From Planctomycetota bacterium (GTDB lineage Bacteria; Planctomycetota; B15-G4): DNA of 6,787 nt. Position 1 is the stretch's first letter. Each line of letters begins with the position of its first letter. Made by a program: the position numbers and the translations under genes. Shown piece after piece: positions 1 to 5,013 of the stretch. Location: NCBI GenBank assembly GCA_003644265.1, contig QNBX01000210.1:1-6787 (forward strand), read 5' to 3'. The notes under the pieces were generated by a model. It did not search any database. It had not been told where the DNA came from and saw nothing but the letters and a program-made list of their open reading frames with translations.

Positions 1-71
1 AGAGCAACGCTGCCGCCAAGGCCGCACGCCACAAGGGCGCGTCGTGCTCCGGGCGTTCTGGGTTGCCTCAT
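1..71 (-). CDS. Possible N-terminus of a membrane or exported protein (partial, runs off left edge)
   Basis: An ATG at 71 reading leftward opens 23 codons without a stop before the window ends. The peptide begins MRQPRTPGARRALVACGLGG. An arginine-rich start followed by a small hydrophobic run is what a signal peptide or first membrane helix looks like. LVAC matches a lipobox pattern, but the hydrophobic stretch before that Cys is too short for a normal lipoprotein signal, so I do not call one. It lies 65 bp downstream of the phosphatase stop in the same direction. No Shine-Dalgarno is visible, but a TATGCT box sits 9 bases before the ATG, as in leaderless actinobacterial genes. The product is not recognisable from so little sequence, and a chance open frame is quite possible. 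Confidence 0.3.
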   Translation of the reverse strand, partial: MRQPRTPGARRALVACGLGGSVA

Positions 72-80
72 CTCGCGCCG

Positions 81-86
81 AGCATA
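81..86 (-). promoter_or_regulatory. Possible -10 box (TATGCT) for the left-edge gene
   Basis: On the minus strand TATGCT fits the TANNNT actinobacterial -10 consensus and ends 9 bases before the ATG at 71. That places the expected transcription start at or next to the ATG. No good -35 is visible 16-18 bases upstream. The box sits in the loop of a small inverted repeat (GCCGA/TCGGC, 77-92), which could be coincidence or an operator. Confidence 0.25.
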
Positions 87-136
87 GTCGGCCGGGCTCC
101 GTATCTTCGTGCTGCCTGCGACTCGACGACCGCCGT

Positions 137-904
137 TCAGTCCAGCAGGGCGGCCAGGTCACGGAGGGTGACGTAGTCGCCCGGAGTCGCCTTCGAGCGG
201 TTCTCGACCACTTTGGTCCCTGGTCCGCCCGAATCTCCCAGCGATGTCACGACCAGCCTGGCTTCGTCGAAGCCCTGCTGCGCGGTGTAGTCGTTGACCG
301 TGACGACCGTCGCCAGGCCGGCCGCCACCGCAGCCAGCAGACCGTTCCTGGAGTCCTCGATGACGACCGCTTCGGCGGGACTGATGTCGAGGCGCTCACA
401 CGCTAGCCGGTAGATGTCCGGTGCCGGCTTCTTGCGTGGAACCACGTCGCCCGCCAGCACCAGGAAGTCTCCTGCGGCAGCCGCTCCCACGGCATGGTCG
501 AGGATCGCTCGCACCGAGGCTTCCGCCGATGTCGAGCAGACGGCCAGCTGCCATCCCGCCCTGCGCGCCGCATCCACGATGCGCTTGATGCCCGGGCGAG
601 CCGGAAGGCGGCCGGCTTCGACGATCTCGATGTAGATCTCCGTCTTGCGCCGGTGCCACTCCGCGACCGTGGCGAGCTGCCCGACCCGGTCGTGCGGCAG
701 GCCCGCCGCGACGACGAGGTCGGGAGTGAGCAGGGAGGCCATCCGCTCCTTGCCTCCGCCGATGCCCAGCGCGGCGCCGTAGTCGTCTTCGGACCAGCGC
801 ACCGGAAGACCGAACTCCTCGAAGACCTGGTTGAAGGCGGGCAGATGCCCGTGTCGCTCGGTGTCAGCCAGCACGCCGTCGCAGTCGAAGATGAGCGCCG
901 TCAC
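137..904 (-). CDS. cbbY: CbbY-type HAD-superfamily sugar-phosphate phosphatase
   Basis: This 255-residue cytoplasmic haloacid-dehalogenase phosphatase is complete. Visible motifs in order are DCDGV (Asp7 nucleophile, Asp9 acid/base), the helical cap, STS at 124-126 (motif II), RKKPAPDIY at 157-165 (motif III lysine) and IEDSRNG at 182-188 (motif IV Mg site). GGGKER (49-54), HRRKTE (84-89) and RPGI (103-106) are the pattern of CbbY proteins, whose studied members dephosphorylate xylulose-1,5-bisphosphate. Beta-phosphoglucomutases are close relatives, so the substrate here is inferred. The start is GTG at 904: the open frame extends to 1081, but the residues before Val lie in the aldolase gene and look like frame-shadow. 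GTG overlaps the aldolase TGA as GTGA, implying translational coupling; a GGAG lies 13 bases upstream, rather far. No carbon-fixation gene is in the window, so a metabolite-repair or ketose-phosphate role is as plausible as a Calvin-cycle one. Confidence 0.85.
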   Translation of the reverse strand: MTALIFDCDGVLADTERHGHLPAFNQVFEEFGLPVRWSEDDYGAALGIGGGKERMASLLTPDLVVAAGLPHDRVGQLATVAEWHRRKTEIYIEIVEAGRLPARPGIKRIVDAARRAGWQLAVCSTSAEASVRAILDHAVGAAAAGDFLVLAGDVVPRKKPAPDIYRLACERLDISPAEAVVIEDSRNGLLAAVAAGLATVVTVNDYTAQQGFDEARLVVTSLGDSGGPGTKVVENRSKATPGDYVTLRDLAALLD

Positions 905-1752
905 GCGCGACCGTCTGCTCCGAACATGTGGATGAACTCGGTCGTCATGGCTATGATCCGCGCCCGCACGTGAGCGAAGAGCCTGGGTGGGTCCGCCGCC
1001 TCGGGGTCGGCAGCCAGGTATTCCCGATTGGCCTGCATGTAGGTGACCTTGAGGGCCGTGGAGACGTTGACCTTGGCGCACCCTCGCGCGATCAGGTCGC
1101 GGAACTGGTCCTCTGAGAGGCCGGTGCCGCCGTGGAGAGCCATGGGGATGCCGGTCGCCTCCACCAGATCGGTGATGCGTTGGTGGTCGAGCGTGGGCCT
1201 GGCCCGGTAGAGCCCGTGAGCGTTGCCGATCGCCGGTGCGAAGATGTCGACCCCAGTGGTTCGGATGAACTCGACGGCCACCTCGAGGGTCTGTGTGGGT
1301 CCGTCCTCATCGGAGTCGGGTTCCTCCTCGACTCTGCGGAAGCCTTCGATCTCCCCTTCGACAGCTGCGCCCGTCTGTCGCGCCTCAGCCACGATCTCGA
1401 TGCACTGGCGCTGGTTCTCTTCAACCGACAGTTCGTGAGCGTCGAAGAGCACCGAGTCCCAGCCGGCGGCGAGACATGCGCTGATGACGCTTCGATCGGA
1501 ACAGTGATCGAGGTGAAGCGCCGCTGGGACCTCGACGTTCGCGACCATCGACTCCCACATCGACCACAGCACCTCCACGCCGATCGAGTGGACCGTCTTG
1601 ACGGAGGTCTGCACGATCAGCGGTGCGTGTGCCTCGTCGGCAGCCGCCAGCACGGCCTCGAGCGTGAGGTCGTTGACCACATTGATGGCCGGCACGGCAT
1701 AGCCGCCGTCGAAGGCGCGCCGGACGATCTGCCGGGTGCTGTTCCTGGGCAT
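901..1752 (-). CDS. Class II ketose-bisphosphate aldolase (fructose/tagatose-bisphosphate aldolase family)
   Basis: This 283-residue Zn-dependent TIM-barrel aldolase has the usual length for the family. It reversibly splits a ketose-1,6-bisphosphate into dihydroxyacetone phosphate and an aldehyde phosphate in the cytoplasm. Visible active-site elements are HLDHC at 80-84 (Asp82 catalytic, His83 Zn ligand), EGEIEGF at 132-138, GNAHG at 176-180 (His179) and LHGGTGLS at 206-213 (His207 Zn ligand), followed by KVNVSTAL at 227-234, the phosphate-binding strand. The segment FDAHELSVEEN at 103-113 differs from the more usual FDGS version, so the substrate may not be fructose bisphosphate. Tagatose bisphosphate, sorbose bisphosphate or a deoxy-gluconate phosphate (IolJ-like) are alternatives. 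The ATG at 1752 has only a weak GGAG two bases upstream; a CACAAT sequence 9 bases before the ATG would suit a leaderless message. It is the first gene of an aldolase-phosphatase pair with a 4-nt overlap. Confidence 0.9.
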   Translation of the reverse strand: MPRNSTRQIVRRAFDGGYAVPAINVVNDLTLEAVLAAADEAHAPLIVQTSVKTVHSIGVEVLWSMWESMVANVEVPAALHLDHCSDRSVISACLAAGWDSVLFDAHELSVEENQRQCIEIVAEARQTGAAVEGEIEGFRRVEEEPDSDEDGPTQTLEVAVEFIRTTGVDIFAPAIGNAHGLYRARPTLDHQRITDLVEATGIPMALHGGTGLSEDQFRDLIARGCAKVNVSTALKVTYMQANREYLAADPEAADPPRLFAHVRARIIAMTTEFIHMFGADGRA

Positions 1753-1804
1753 GACTCCATCATTGTGGACTGTGCGAGGCGTGCCGTTGGGTGGTGCCGT
1801 AGTG

Positions 1805-1832
1805 AGGCGCCCCGGAATCGGAAGGCGCCCCG
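1805..1832. repeat. Direct repeat AGGCGCCCCG, two copies
   Basis: AGGCGCCCCG occurs exactly at 1805-1814 and 1823-1832, 18 bp apart start to start. The second copy forms one arm of the hairpin at 1823-1852. Because the first copy is identical, the opposite arm could pair with either, giving two mutually exclusive stems between the ABC ATPase and aldolase genes. Confidence 0.6.
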
Positions 1833-1852
1833 CCCTGCCGGGAGAGGCGCCT
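1823..1852 (-). terminator. Strong hairpin, probable terminator after the ABC ATPase gene
   Basis: Read on the minus strand, AGGCGCC (from 1852) pairs perfectly with GGCGCCT (ending 1823). The stem continues inward through a T-G wobble, a C-G pair, one T-C mismatch and three C-G pairs to a GGCA loop. It begins 41 bp past the ABC ATPase stop and ends 71 bp before the aldolase start, where a terminator would be expected. Only two Ts follow the stem, so it lacks a classical U-tract; U-poor hairpins are common in high-GC actinobacteria. It could instead be an mRNA-stabilising or partial read-through element. Confidence 0.6.
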
Positions 1853-1892
1853 CGTCGTGCTTGGGTCGGCTCTGCAGCCAGCTGGGGAGTGC

Positions 1893-3050
1893 CTACTTGG
1901 CGGCTGGGGCCTCCTCCTTGCGGGCGGCGCCACCAGTGCGGATGTCGTCGGCCGTGCGTTCCTTGTCAAGCGCCAGGGTGGACTCGGGGTCGAAGAGGTG
2001 GATCTTGTCGAGCGAGACCTTCAGGCTCAGGTCGTCGCCCGGCTTGACGCGGTTCTCACTGCCGATCAGCGCGACGACGTCCAGCTCGCCCACGGTGTAG
2101 TGGATGAGCTCCTCGTTGCCGAGGTACTCGACCACGTCCGCATTGCCACTCAGCGAGCCGCCGGGGCCGTCGATCTTGACATCGAGGTGCTCGGGTCGGA
2201 CGCCCGCGACGAGCTTCTTGCCCTCGTGCTTCTTGATGCTGGCGCTGTAGCGATCAGGCAGCGGGAGCTCGACGCCGTTGCCCTTGAGGACGATGCCATC
2301 AGCGGAGCTGGTGACCTCGACGTCCATGAAGTTCATCGACGGGCTGCCGATGAAGCCGGCCACGAACCGGTTGTCGGGATGGTCGTACAGAGCCTGCGGG
2401 GAGCCGACCTGCTGCAGGCGCGCCTCGCTCATGACCGCGATGCGCTCGCCCATCGTCATGGCCTCGACCTGATCGTGGGTGACGTACACGGTCGTGGTGC
2501 CGAGGCGATGGTGCAGGCGTGCGATCTCAGCACGCGTCTGGACACGCAGCTTGGCGTCGAGGTTCGAGAGCGGCTCATCCATGAGGAACACGGCCGGCTC
2601 ACGCACGATGGCGCGACCGAGCGCGACGCGCTGACGCTGGCCACCGGAGAGCTCACGCGGCTTGCGGTCGAGCAGGTTCTCGCACGAGAGCATCGCAGCC
2701 GCCTCGTGGACGCGGCGCTTGATCTCATCCTTGGGCGTCTTGCGCAGCTTCAGGCCGAAAGCCATGTTGTCGTACACGGTCATGTGCGGGTACAGCGCGT
2801 AGGACTGGAACACCATGGCGATGTCGCGGTCCTTCGGGGCGACATGGTTGACGACGCGGTCGCCGATCGAGAGCGTGCCCTCGGTGATCTCCTCGAGCCC
2901 CGCGATCATGCGCAGCGAGGTGGTCTTGCCGCAGCCCGAAGGGCCGACCATGACCATGAACTCACCATCGTTGATCTCAAGGTTGAGATCGTTGACGGCG
3001 ACGACTTCACCGAACTTCTTGACGATCCCGTCGAAGGTGACAGTTGCCAT
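1893..3050 (-). CDS. msiK: ABC sugar importer ATP-binding protein, MsiK/UgpC/MalK type
   Basis: This 385-residue ATPase energises CUT1-type sugar ABC importers from the cytoplasmic face of the membrane. Motifs in order are the A-loop aromatic Phe13, Walker A GPSGCGKTT (36-44), Q-loop Gln82, signature LSGGQ (134-138), Walker B VFLMDE (154-159), D-loop SNLD (162-165) and H-loop His192. A C-terminal OB/TOBE domain follows, including GSPSMNF (235-241) and GVRPEH (283-288). The tail is Lys/Ala/Glu-rich. The N-terminus MATVTFD and long stretches of the core resemble Streptomyces MsiK, one ATPase shared by several sugar transporters; automated annotation often calls such proteins UgpC. No permease or binding-protein gene adjoins it in the window, which fits a shared ATPase. 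An in-frame ATG exists 14 codons upstream at 3092, but ATG at 3050 is preferred because a strong Shine-Dalgarno precedes it and the family homology starts there. A hairpin follows the TAG stop. The exact sugar is unknown. Confidence 0.93.
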   Translation of the reverse strand: MATVTFDGIVKKFGEVVAVNDLNLEINDGEFMVMVGPSGCGKTTSLRMIAGLEEITEGTLSIGDRVVNHVAPKDRDIAMVFQSYALYPHMTVYDNMAFGLKLRKTPKDEIKRRVHEAAAMLSCENLLDRKPRELSGGQRQRVALGRAIVREPAVFLMDEPLSNLDAKLRVQTRAEIARLHHRLGTTTVYVTHDQVEAMTMGERIAVMSEARLQQVGSPQALYDHPDNRFVAGFIGSPSMNFMDVEVTSSADGIVLKGNGVELPLPDRYSASIKKHEGKKLVAGVRPEHLDVKIDGPGGSLSGNADVVEYLGNEELIHYTVGELDVVALIGSENRVKPGDDLSLKVSLDKIHLFDPESTLALDKERTADDIRTGGAARKEEAPAAK

Positions 3051-3058
3051 ACCGGAGT

Positions 3059-3068
3059 ACCTCCTCCG
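3059..3068 (-). promoter_or_regulatory. Strong ribosome binding site of the ABC ATPase gene
   Basis: The minus strand reads GCGGAGGAGGTACTCCGGT before the ATG at 3050, so an AGGAGG core lies 9 bases from the start. This decides in favour of ATG 3050 over the in-frame ATG at 3092. Confidence 0.75.
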
Positions 3069-3148
3069 CCGCTGGGTCGCGGGCCCTTGCATCTGCCGAC
3101 CATCTGGCCTGCTGGACGGACCCCGTACGCCTCACAGTGGACCTACCC

Positions 3149-3154
3149 ATCCTA
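3149..3154 (-). promoter_or_regulatory. Possible -10 box (TAGGAT) of the ABC ATPase gene
   Basis: On the minus strand TAGGAT fits TANNNT and lies in the most AT-rich stretch upstream of the gene (GTTTGCTAGGATGGG). It would give a 5' leader of roughly 90 nt. The bases 16-18 upstream are pyrimidine-rich and do not match a TTGACA-type -35, so support is limited to the -10. Confidence 0.3.
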
Positions 3155-3177
3155 GCAAACGAGGCACCGCGAAGAGG

Positions 3178-3208
3178 GCCCCTCGGGCCAAGTCTCGGGC
3201 CGAGGGGC
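3178..3208. repeat. GC-rich inverted repeat (hairpin)
   Basis: GCCCCTCGG (3178-3186) is perfectly complementary to CCGAGGGGC (3200-3208). Inside the stem a G-G mismatch is followed by two more C-G pairs around the loop AAGTCTC. It is palindromic on both strands with no following T-run. It lies about 24 bp upstream of the putative ABC ATPase -10 box, so it could be an operator, or a structural element with no known role. Confidence 0.6.
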
Positions 3209-3222
3209 GGGCCGCTTGGCGC

Positions 3223-3249
3223 CAGATGTCGCCGTGTGCGCCGCAAGCC
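3223..3249 (+). repeat. Intergenic repeat copy A (diverged)
   Basis: This begins CAGATGTCGC and ends GCCGCAAGCC. By eye it matches copy B at 21 of 27 positions and copy C at 20 of 27. With copy C it also shares CGC immediately before the CAGATG, giving a 12-base identity CGCCAGATGTCG. It starts 51 bp before copy B in the same orientation. Confidence 0.55.
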
Positions 3250-3273
3250 GCCTGATGGACCGCGACAGCAGGA

Positions 3274-3300
3274 CAGATGTCGGTGTGGGAGCCGTTAGCC
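3274..3300 (+). repeat. Intergenic repeat copy B
   Basis: This begins CAGATGTCGG and ends GTTAGCC. It matches the reverse-strand copy C at 24 of 27 positions, with mismatches at repeat positions 11, 21 and 26. It includes the heptamer TGGGAGC at 3286-3292. Together with copy C it forms a large inverted repeat enclosing 129 bp. Confidence 0.75.
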
Positions 3301-3323
3301 ATCGTCGACGCCCCACAGGCTAC

Positions 3324-3356
3324 TGCCGACGCACCCGCGCGTCACTTGCCGACGCA
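3324..3356. repeat. Direct repeat TGCCGACGCA, two copies
   Basis: TGCCGACGCA occurs exactly at 3324-3333 and 3347-3356, 23 bp apart start to start, roughly two helical turns. Both lie between repeat copies B and C. They could be paired binding sites on one DNA face, but a 10-base GC-rich match can also arise by chance. Confidence 0.4.
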
Positions 3357-3429
3357 GGTCCCGAGCGTGGCGGGGCATATCCAGCGCGCGAAGCGGCCCG
3401 CCACGGCGCCGATGAATCTCCAGTAGCGC

Positions 3430-3456
3430 GCCTAATGGCTCCCACGCCGACATCTG
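3430..3456 (-). repeat. Intergenic repeat copy C (inverted)
   Basis: On the minus strand this begins CAGATGTCGG at 3456 and ends ATTAGGC at 3430. It is the inverted partner of copy B. Its first 20 bases overlap the left arm and loop of the perfect hairpin at 3437-3467. Confidence 0.75.
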
Positions 3457-3467
3457 GCGTGGGAGCC
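3437..3467. repeat. Perfect 12-bp-stem inverted repeat upstream of the glucosidase operon
   Basis: GGCTCCCACGCC (3437-3448) is exactly complementary to GGCGTGGGAGCC (3456-3467) across a 7-base loop, GACATCT. It ends 100 bp before the glucosidase ATG. No T-run follows on either strand, and no gene ends into it, so a terminator is unlikely. An operator or a 5'-leader structure is more plausible. Each arm carries TGGGAGC, which is half of the 14-bp operator TGGGAGCGCTCCCA known for LacI-family CelR/CebR cellulose-sugar regulators. Here the halves point away from each other instead of abutting. Confidence 0.7.
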
Positions 3468-3554
3468 CGGCGGTGGCAAACCACACAGAGGCGACCGCGA
3501 CAGACGACAATCTGAATGCCGCCTGCCCCACACCCCCGCAGTGGCATCCCGAAT

Positions 3555-3558
3555 GGAG
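3555..3558 (+). promoter_or_regulatory. Ribosome binding site of the beta-glucosidase gene
   Basis: GGAG (in AATGGAGTGAG) lies 9 bases before the ATG at 3568, a normal spacing that supports this start. The GH1 domain begins within ten residues of it. Confidence 0.6.
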
Positions 3559-3567
3559 TGAGCACAG

Positions 3568-4965
3568 ATGACCGACAGCGGTGCGATCCGCTTCCCCGAG
3601 GGCTTTCTGTGGGGCGCCGCCACCAGCTCCTACCAGATCGAGGGAGCCGTGGACGAAGACGGTCGCGGCCCCAGCATCTGGGACACGCAGTGCCACAGCA
3701 CCAACCTGGTGCGTGACGGTCACAACGGCGATGTCGCAGTGGATCACTACCACCACTGGGAAGACGACGTGGCCATGATGGCCTCGCTGGGTTTGCGTGC
3801 GTACCGCTTCAGCGTGGCCTGGCCCCGGATCCAGCCTGTCGGCTCGGGCCCCGTCAACGGGGCCGGGATCGACTTCTACTCGCGCCTGGTGGACCGGCTA
3901 CTGGCGGCCGGCATCCAGCCCGCACTGACGCTGTACCACTGGGACCTGCCGCAAGCGCTGCAGGATGCGGGCGGCTGGCCGGCGCGTGACACCGCCTACC
4001 GTTTCGCCGAGTACGCGGCCATCGTGTTCGAGGCGTTGCACGACCGCGTGCCCATGTGGGCCACGCTCAATGAGCCGTGGTGTTCGGCACTTCTGGGCTA
4101 TGCCGATTCCGCGCACGCGCCGGGCCACGCCAACCCCGTCGAGGCCATCCGAGCCATCCACCATCTCAACCTCGCCCACGGCCTGGCCGTCAGGGCGATG
4201 CGTGATATCGATTCAGGGCCGCAGCATGGCATCGTGCTCAACCTCCAGCCCATCCACGCGGTGGGCCCCGATCCCGACGGCGTCGTCGCCGATGGGGTGC
4301 GCCGGTCCGACGGCCTGCGCAACCGCGTCTGGACCGACCCCATCTTCCGCGCACAGTACCCCGCCGACGTGGTCGAAGACCTCGAGGCGTTCGGCGGGCT
4401 GCCGGTGGAGGAGGGCGACCTCGACATCGTGGCGCAGCCGCTCGACTGGCTGGGCATCAACTACTACTGCGACGACTTCCTGCAGTCGCGGTCCGGCGGC
4501 ACCATCGCCCATACGCCCGGCCTGCACGGTGTCGGTGAGGCCGATCACGGCGAGGCTGTGACCGACATGGGCTGGCCCATCACGCCCGATGGCCTGCGTG
4601 CCCTGCTGGCTGGCCTCAAGGAAACGTACCCCGACCTGCCGCCGGTCTACATCACCGAGAACGGCTGTGCCTACGATGATTCGGTCGTCGCTGGCGCCTG
4701 CCACGACCCGCGCCGCATCGCCTATCTCGATGCGCATCTCCGGGCCGTGCGTGCTGCCATCGACGAAGGCGTCGATGTCCGTGGCTATTTCGAGTGGTCG
4801 CTGATGGACAACTTCGAGTGGTCGCACGGGTATCACAAGCGGTTCGGCATCGTGCACGTCGACTACGACACGCTCACGCGCACGCCCCGGGACAGCGCCT
4901 TCTGGTATCGCGACGTCATCGCCCGCAATGGACTGGCGCGCACAGCCACTACGCCGCGCGGGTGA
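3568..4965 (+). CDS. Glycoside hydrolase family 1 beta-glucosidase
   Basis: This 465-residue retaining GH1 enzyme has normal family length and forms a single TIM-barrel. It removes terminal beta-linked glucose (sometimes galactose, fucose or xylose) from oligosaccharides or glycosides. Visible landmarks are FLWGAATSSYQIEGA at 13-27 (Gln23 binds the glycone), YHWDLP at 123-128, TLNEP at 166-170 (Glu169 acid/base), NYY at 298-300, YITENG at 361-366 (Glu364 nucleophile) and the C-terminal FEWSLMDNFEW segment that contacts the glycone. There is no signal peptide, so it acts in the cytoplasm on imported substrate. GH1 6-phospho-beta-glucosidases are related, but there is no PTS gene nearby and the neighbouring importer ATPase is ABC-type, which favours a non-phosphorylated substrate. 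It is the first gene of a rightward unit, 48 bp before the DUF4380 gene. Cellobiose or a xyloside is a guess. Confidence 0.94.
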   Translation: MTDSGAIRFPEGFLWGAATSSYQIEGAVDEDGRGPSIWDTQCHSTNLVRDGHNGDVAVDHYHHWEDDVAMMASLGLRAYRFSVAWPRIQPVGSGPVNGAGIDFYSRLVDRLLAAGIQPALTLYHWDLPQALQDAGGWPARDTAYRFAEYAAIVFEALHDRVPMWATLNEPWCSALLGYADSAHAPGHANPVEAIRAIHHLNLAHGLAVRAMRDIDSGPQHGIVLNLQPIHAVGPDPDGVVADGVRRSDGLRNRVWTDPIFRAQYPADVVEDLEAFGGLPVEEGDLDIVAQPLDWLGINYYCDDFLQSRSGGTIAHTPGLHGVGEADHGEAVTDMGWPITPDGLRALLAGLKETYPDLPPVYITENGCAYDDSVVAGACHDPRRIAYLDAHLRAVRAAIDEGVDVRGYFEWSLMDNFEWSHGYHKRFGIVHVDYDTLTRTPRDSAFWYRDVIARNGLARTATTPRG

Positions 4966-5000
4966 GTGTTCGCTAGCATCGGTCTTGAACCACAGGAGGA

Positions 5001-5006
5001 GAGGGG
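5001..5006 (+). promoter_or_regulatory. Ribosome binding site of the DUF4380 gene
   Basis: The purine-rich stretch AGGAGGAGAGGGGACAGGGG runs up to the ATG at 5014. GAGGGG ends 7 bases from it, while AGGAGG (4994-4999) is 14 bases away. This supports ATG 5014 over the in-frame GTG at 4966, which directly abuts the glucosidase stop and encodes a low-complexity extension over the Shine-Dalgarno itself. Confidence 0.6.
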
Positions 5007-5013
5007 ACAGGGG

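Larger units (their letters stand above)
3051..3567. other. 517-bp divergent intergenic region without a gene
   Basis: This separates the leftward ABC ATPase gene from the rightward beta-glucosidase operon. Open frames crossing it, on both strands, have no recognisable protein, no convincing ribosome binding site and mostly run into neighbouring genes antisense or out of frame, so none is annotated. It contains the 27-bp repeat family, two hairpins and a short direct repeat listed separately. It is long for a regulatory gap in such a compact locus, and must contain the promoters of both transcription units. I could not place the glucosidase promoter with confidence: GACAAT at 3506-3511 is the nearest -10-like string but has no matching -35. 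Confidence 0.7.

Noticed and set aside
905..1081. N-terminal extension of the phosphatase to an upstream ATG at 1081
   Set aside because: These residues would be translated out of frame through the aldolase gene. HAD homology begins at GTG 904, exactly where GTGA overlaps the aldolase stop.
1132..2100. 322-codon plus-strand open frame
   Set aside because: It is antisense to the aldolase and the end of the ATPase gene, crosses the terminator hairpin, and has no family resemblance or ribosome binding site.
1857..3155. 432-codon plus-strand open frame
   Set aside because: It lies antisense to the well-supported ABC ATPase gene and has no recognisable domain. Long antisense frames are expected opposite high-GC genes.
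3223..3456. CRISPR array
   Set aside because: There are only three repeats, with mixed orientation, uneven spacing (24 and 129 bp gaps) and mismatches, and no cas gene nearby.
3295..3756. 153-codon minus-strand open frame reaching into the intergenic region
   Set aside because: It starts inside the glucosidase gene antisense, shows no recognisable domain, and ends within the repeat region, so it was considered spurious.
4974..4979. TAGCAT as a -10 box of an internal promoter before the DUF4380 gene
   Set aside because: There is no plausible -35 at the right distance, and the short gap favours co-transcription with the glucosidase gene.
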